From NCBI GenBank assembly GCA_028565635.1, contig JAOXYB010054201.1, positions 1 to 11,332 of the forward strand: a stretch of DNA of 11,332 nucleotides, in the 5' to 3' direction. Each line of letters opens with the position of its first letter. Within the stretch, counting starts at the first letter, position 1. Source of the DNA: Phoronis ovalis (taxonomy: Eukaryota > Phoronida > Phoronidae). A program made the position numbers and the translations under genes. Shown piece by piece: positions 7,146 through 11,332 of this stretch. The notes below the pieces were generated by a model that had not been told where the DNA came from, searched no databases, and saw only the letters and a list, made by a program, of their open reading frames with translations.

Positions 7146-7650
7146 AGGTCAGTCTAGGTTTATAGTGTTACCCCCTCCCCCAACCCCCTACTCAGAGTTT
7201 GTGAAGTACTCCACTAGCCCCACATGATGTTTCTAGCTCACCTATGTTGACTTAAGTATAACACAACTAGCTGGATTATGCGCCAGAGGTCAGCACTGAA
7301 TTAATTTTCGATCTCTTTATCTATACTGATATATAAATAAAGATGAATTGCACATTTATATGAATATTTATCTCGTTACTATATGTAGCTTCCTTTTGTT
7401 TCTTGATGTTTGTTACTGACTTAGTTGAACCTGATGCATATGTATATTTATTCACTACTTTAAACAAGATTTGAGTAATTAGAATAATGATTTTTAGAAT
7501 TGTGACAGATAATTACATTGATGTTAGTCAAGTACTTTAAATGCAAGAAATAGTATAGTAATAAGATAGATAAGGAAAGCTTTTTAATCATTTCTTTATT
7601 TTAAAAAATCATCAGTTTGCATTGTAATATCACAAAAAATGACAATCTAA
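7146..7650 (+). other. Gene-free region with a C-rich run
   Basis: No gene is supported. Three runs of five C at 7171-7175, 7177-7181 and 7184-7188 form the one striking composition feature; the minus strand is correspondingly G-rich and might fold as a quadruplex. The rest, to about 7650, is AT-rich with no coding frame or terminal repeats that I can see. Confidence 0.5.
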
Positions 7651-7702
7651 TTCTATAGAGCTTTCTATAGAACTCTATGTAGAATTCTATAGAATTCTAT
7701 AG
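7651..7702. repeat. Palindromic CTATAG motif cluster, left
   Basis: The hexamer CTATAG, mostly within the longer self-complementary form TTCTATAGAR, occurs at 7653, 7665, 7687 and 7697, with a degenerate CTATGTAG between them at 7675. Each unit is its own reverse complement, so neighbouring units can pair in many ways. The cluster resembles the reverse complement of the distal part of the second cluster (7866-7994), which suggests a foldback arrangement. No coding frame or known family is recognised. Confidence 0.75.
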
Positions 7703-7865
7703 AGTTGTTAATTTACCATCACTGAGCAATTCCTGATGAAACAATTAAACTAATTAATTTATTAATTGCTTAATGCACTAATTAAAAAAAATAATTCATT
7801 AAAAGTATTTTTCATATTAGGTACAACTGAATGTTTAGTCTCAGAACCATATATTAGCTTATAGG
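7703..7865 (+). other. AT-rich spacer with TAATTA words
   Basis: This lies between the two palindromic clusters. It holds several TAAT/ATTA cores, including TAATTA at 7751-7756 and again near 7789, in very AT-rich DNA. Such words can bind homeodomain proteins but are expected often at this composition. Confidence 0.4.
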
Positions 7866-7995
7866 GAAGCTCTATAGAGGCTCCATAGGGCCTCCATATA
7901 GTGCTCTATAGAGCTTCAATAGAATCTCTATAGAGGTTTATAGAGCTATATGGAGCGCTACAGAACTCCATAGAAGCTCTCTAGAATTCTATAGA
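7866..7995. repeat. Palindromic CTATAG motif cluster, right, with stem-loops
   Basis: CTATAG occurs at 7872, 7906, 7928 and 7989, with many one-base variants (CCATAG, CTATAT, CTAGAA). A perfect 14-bp inverted repeat, GAAGCTCTATAGAG (7866-7879) against CTCTATAGAGCTTC (7904-7917), encloses a 24-nt loop. A second near-perfect stem pairs AGCTATATGGAG (7944-7955) with CTCCATAGAAGCT (7966-7978). The DNA could extrude cruciforms, or its RNA could fold. The origin is unknown: a foldback transposon or a decaying palindromic satellite are both possible. Confidence 0.78.
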
Positions 7996-9534
7996 ACATT
8001 TTCGTAAGAGAGTTCAGAGTAAAGGCATGGCAATCGTTTATATACGGTTTTGTTTGTTTGAAGTACGTAGTGCATGCATGTCTGTTGGATTTCTATCCGA
8101 ATGCGCTCTCCGACAGACCTTGGAATTTTATCTGTAAGGCCGGTTAAATGATTGCTTTCTCGGGTGTCGGCTCAGTTAGAGTTCCTTCTGATTTACGGGT
8201 AACATTCGCAGTTGATTAACCAAATTTTAACCAAATTATTAAACAATTGCTTGTTTCATAATTTGTGTGATAAATGTATTTTATAATAGATATCAATATT
8301 TTTTACAGCAACATCCGAAAAAAGAGTACACCAAAGAGGATAAAGAAAGTGACATAAGAGTGGGAATAGTTCGAGATTTTTGAATTTCGCTTAAGAAATA
8401 TGTGCTGTTACAGTAATATCTTGTCAAAAATTGTTAACTGCAATATAAAATATTTCTAGCATTTGCTTTTGCTAAAACGTTTGATTTTTTTGGTCAATTT
8501 GCTATTACAATTTATTAACATCATAAATAAGGTATTTATTGGGAAGAATTCCCGCCAGTTCTATACTGGTTATCGTTAATTCTACGATCTGTTTCTTTGG
8601 CTCAAGACATGGCGCTATATAGATACGTCATATACGTCATATTTATCTAAAGAAACTATATTTATTATGTTGTCGCTCCTTACGTTCGCAGCACCGAGCA
8701 GACAATTTGACAAATGGCCTTAGGAAACGGTTGCGTACTAATGGAAATAAATACTTTCTTTAGTAATTACTAATGCATAAAGAAATACCAGGGCTGCCTC
8801 ACTTGAACTCCATATAATAGTGCACACAAAATGTGTCATAATAAGACATCGCATTTTCTAAAAAAGATAATAAATGAAATATAGTATGCTATTTAATTTA
8901 ATGTATATAAATATAATTGGAAAATTTAAATAAGTAACTAAATAAAGACGTAAACAAACAAACAAATATGTACTTTCCGGCGATGACAAAAGACTTTGGC
9001 TACAATTAGTATAATACATGTAAATAGATTGTTAATAGACCATACACATTTAAATTATTTTAATGGTTTGTAAATCATAAGAAATGTGAAAGGGAATAAA
9101 GAGAATAAGCGAAAAAATTATCGCGTTAATCTATTAGTCCTTTTACAGGTTAGTTCTATTACAGGCTTATATTAGTCAGGACAACATTAAGAAGACAGTA
9201 TATTCTACCAAACCTCATACCAAGCACAGAATTGTTTTGTAATTATATCAGACCGATTGACAGAAGAAAAGTTGGTTACAAGTTTCTTTAACCCTGATTA
9301 TAATCTTAAAACTAACTTTTGCTGCCCCGATAATTAGGAGAATATTCACAATCCCTAATAAAGCATGTATCCCAATAGAGAAACCGTACGCACACATCTC
9401 TAAGTAATCTGCGAATAATGAAAGAAGACTACATTCTTGAAAAAAATAATACTTTTATCTTTAAAATCACAACTGAAATTCATCACAAATACAAAAATAA
9501 AAAATAAAACTGCGTTGGATCAAATTTGATGTAC
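7996..9534 (+). other. Mostly gene-free; one weak exon-pair candidate
   Basis: No gene is firmly supported. A possible two-exon frame lies at 8074-8133 and 8309-8383, with a GTAAGG donor and a T-rich TTTTTTACAG acceptor; it codes for about 45 residues with no known domain and is described under findings. Two copies of ATACGTCAT occur about 10 bp apart near 8623-8641. The stretch from about 8700 to 9534 is AT-rich and shows no structure that I can name. Confidence 0.45.
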
Positions 9535-11332
9535 AGTGGCGACACCTATTGTTGGAATTCTATGTTTGCCTGTCCACAGTAGTGATGCAATGGTCCTGAC
9601 ACCTGTATGAATGTTGTCACATTTTGATACTATCAGCCGGAATAGGCGCGCTAAATGCTCCTGGTAAAGACATGGCCTGGCGTCTCTACGTTAGTTCGTT
9701 GTCGTAATACAGGTTTAGAATTTATATTTCGCTTACTTTTTTTAATAATATTTAAATGCTCTCCACAACTGACTTTGACACATTACACGGACATGTATAA
9801 TTTATGAGATACAACCCACGTATGTCTTTACTGTATGTATCTGATACATGCTTTCAATCGCTGACAGAACTAGTTTAAATAAAACAAACAGCGAAACTGA
9901 AAGCGTATCCTCACAATTTGTGTTATCCACAATACTCATAGGGGGGTATTACGGTTACTTATAGCCCGTTGCGTATAAATAATTTTTCTACCTGATTGTT
10001 CCGTGTAATTTAAATTTGTTACATTACCCAGAATAGGTATTTGGGTAATTAGCTCCAAAAACATCCTGAGGATACCAGTTGTTTACTGTACTATTTTCCT
10101 TAGGTTTAGGAGAGTATCTTAGATTCTGATCACAACACAAGATGCCATACCTTATCTCAGCAAAAACACAATAAATCTGAAATAATAGAAACAACATCAT
10201 GTAAATATTCCATTACTTTTAAAGGAAGTAGAATTTATTTTTCCTAAATGTATATATTTTACAATATACGTAGCTTTAAGATAAAGGTCATCGTGTACAA
10301 TATACATGGTAAATATAAATACCGCTGAGTAACTTATATAATAAGATAAAGTATGTGTAAGCTTATGAAGCGTTGTCTAATGTTTTCTTCTAATATTTGT
10401 TATTAAAAACATAGATACGTAAATTACACCACCGAAACTAAATTACATTGTGGACCTGCAGACTGTAGAATTTTATGAAAAGCAAAACTTGAACTTACCA
10501 GTGAGAAACAACCAAGGGGAATGGCTCCTTGTTGTAAGTTTATATAGAAACAGCACTTTGTCATATTGCTTTAAATATCGGTTTTTAAATATCTCTGATA
10601 AACATTATTATACTGCAATGTAATGTATATATCAACTGACCTTGACATTGAAATATATGTGGCTAAAGGTGCAGCATCATTGGACTGAATTAGTTTCCGC
10701 AATCCATATGTAGTAAATAAAAATGTTATATTAGTTTTTCTGCGCGTTTCGTGAACGTAAATAGGTCACACCTATGATTACACACGATATTTACCTTTTT
10801 CTCACTCTTTATATCACGTAATATTCAGTAATTTTCCGTCTGGGTGAACACAAAACTATGTCTGGATTAAAACGATCCAAAATTCTTGCAAGTTTATGTC
10901 ATTACTCTTAATATTTTGCCTGTAGTTAAATTTTATCATTACATCTACAACCTTTCTTAGTTGATCAAAGTCACATTCTAACTATGTGAAGCATTTATAA
11001 GGAAATGAATTGTTTAAAGACGGTCGAACTCAACGTCATACCTATAAAAACAACATACCCAAAACACGTGATGTGCCGATGACAAGAGAAAATTACTTTC
11101 ACGCGAACATTTGTTAGTAGACCAAGTGTACCGACTTTCGCAATACTGCCTGCCTACAGGGGTATATTTCATTTGCGAGCATACACTTGCTAGATACATT
11201 CCCTACAGGGCAACTTTCAAAGTATGAACCTAACTCCTTTCATTCATACTCGAATTTTTTTTTTGTCTGTTGCCTTTTATCCTAAATCTATGGGCGGTCA
11301 TTTTAACATCAATTCAATTATTTAGAGATATC
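9535..11332 (+). other. Featureless AT-rich right flank
   Basis: No gene is supported. A less AT-rich patch at about 9535-9700 has no open frame of note and no recognised repeat ends. A 61-codon antisense ORF at 11014-11199 has no domain and chance-like composition. No tRNA, transposon terminus or microsatellite of note is seen through the end of the window. Confidence 0.5.

Noticed and set aside
6973-7153. 8-bp target duplication around the small inverted-repeat segment
   Set aside because: The flanks ATGCAAAA and AGGTCAGT do not match, so hAT-type insertion is not supported there.
7154-7157. CTAG as a second Helitron 3' end
   Set aside because: The palindrome at 7141-7154 overlaps the CTAG instead of lying upstream of it, and no TC start was found at a suitable position.
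1-11332. CRISPR array, prokaryotic operon or phage module
   Set aside because: There are no spaced identical repeats, no ribosome-binding-site-led gene strings and no long ORFs. All recognisable elements are eukaryotic transposons.

Overview
This is an AT-rich eukaryotic window with no intact cellular gene that I can recognise. Short scattered ORFs, no operon structure, and a mix of non-LTR retrotransposon, hAT-like, Helitron-like and tRNA-derived SINE-like sequence point to an animal nuclear genome. A mollusc, perhaps a bivalve, is my guess from the style of the repeats; no diagnostic gene proves it.

Layout: 1-511 is plain AT-rich DNA. 512-884 has both ends of a short non-autonomous Helitron: TCTATAC start, 16-bp terminal palindrome, CTAG end, inserted between A and T, with internal tandem repeats. 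885-3020 is AT-rich with only chance-like ORFs. 3301-4857 is a 1.56-kb hAT-type DNA transposon remnant, with 15-bp terminal inverted repeats (14/15 identical) and 8-bp flanking duplications (7/8 identical), and no transposase ORF. It appears to have landed inside an older repeat, whose left part lies just before it (about 3020-3300) and whose right part (4866-5024) ends in a stem-loop, AATAAA and (GAAA)3. 5215-5312 (minus) is a tRNA-derived SINE head or tRNA pseudogene with A and B boxes.

5555-6468 is a 5'-truncated, decayed Jockey/CR1-type non-LTR retrotransposon. It keeps the C-terminal part of the reverse transcriptase protein, broken by one TGA and by two compensating frameshifts, then a 3' UTR hairpin and a short GTAGAA-repeat tail. 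It is the only convincing protein-coding homology here.

6981-7145 is a small inverted-repeat-bounded segment holding a 17-bp minisatellite. 7651-7995 holds two clusters of a self-complementary CTATAG-centred motif able to form cruciforms, separated by a TAATTA-rich spacer. The right third (7996-11332) is mostly featureless AT-rich DNA, with one weak two-exon gene candidate at 8074-8383.

The parts do not form a cooperating system. The window reads as intergenic or intronic DNA built from successive transposon insertions. The items most worth following are the hAT nesting, the complete mini-Helitron and the palindromic motif array.
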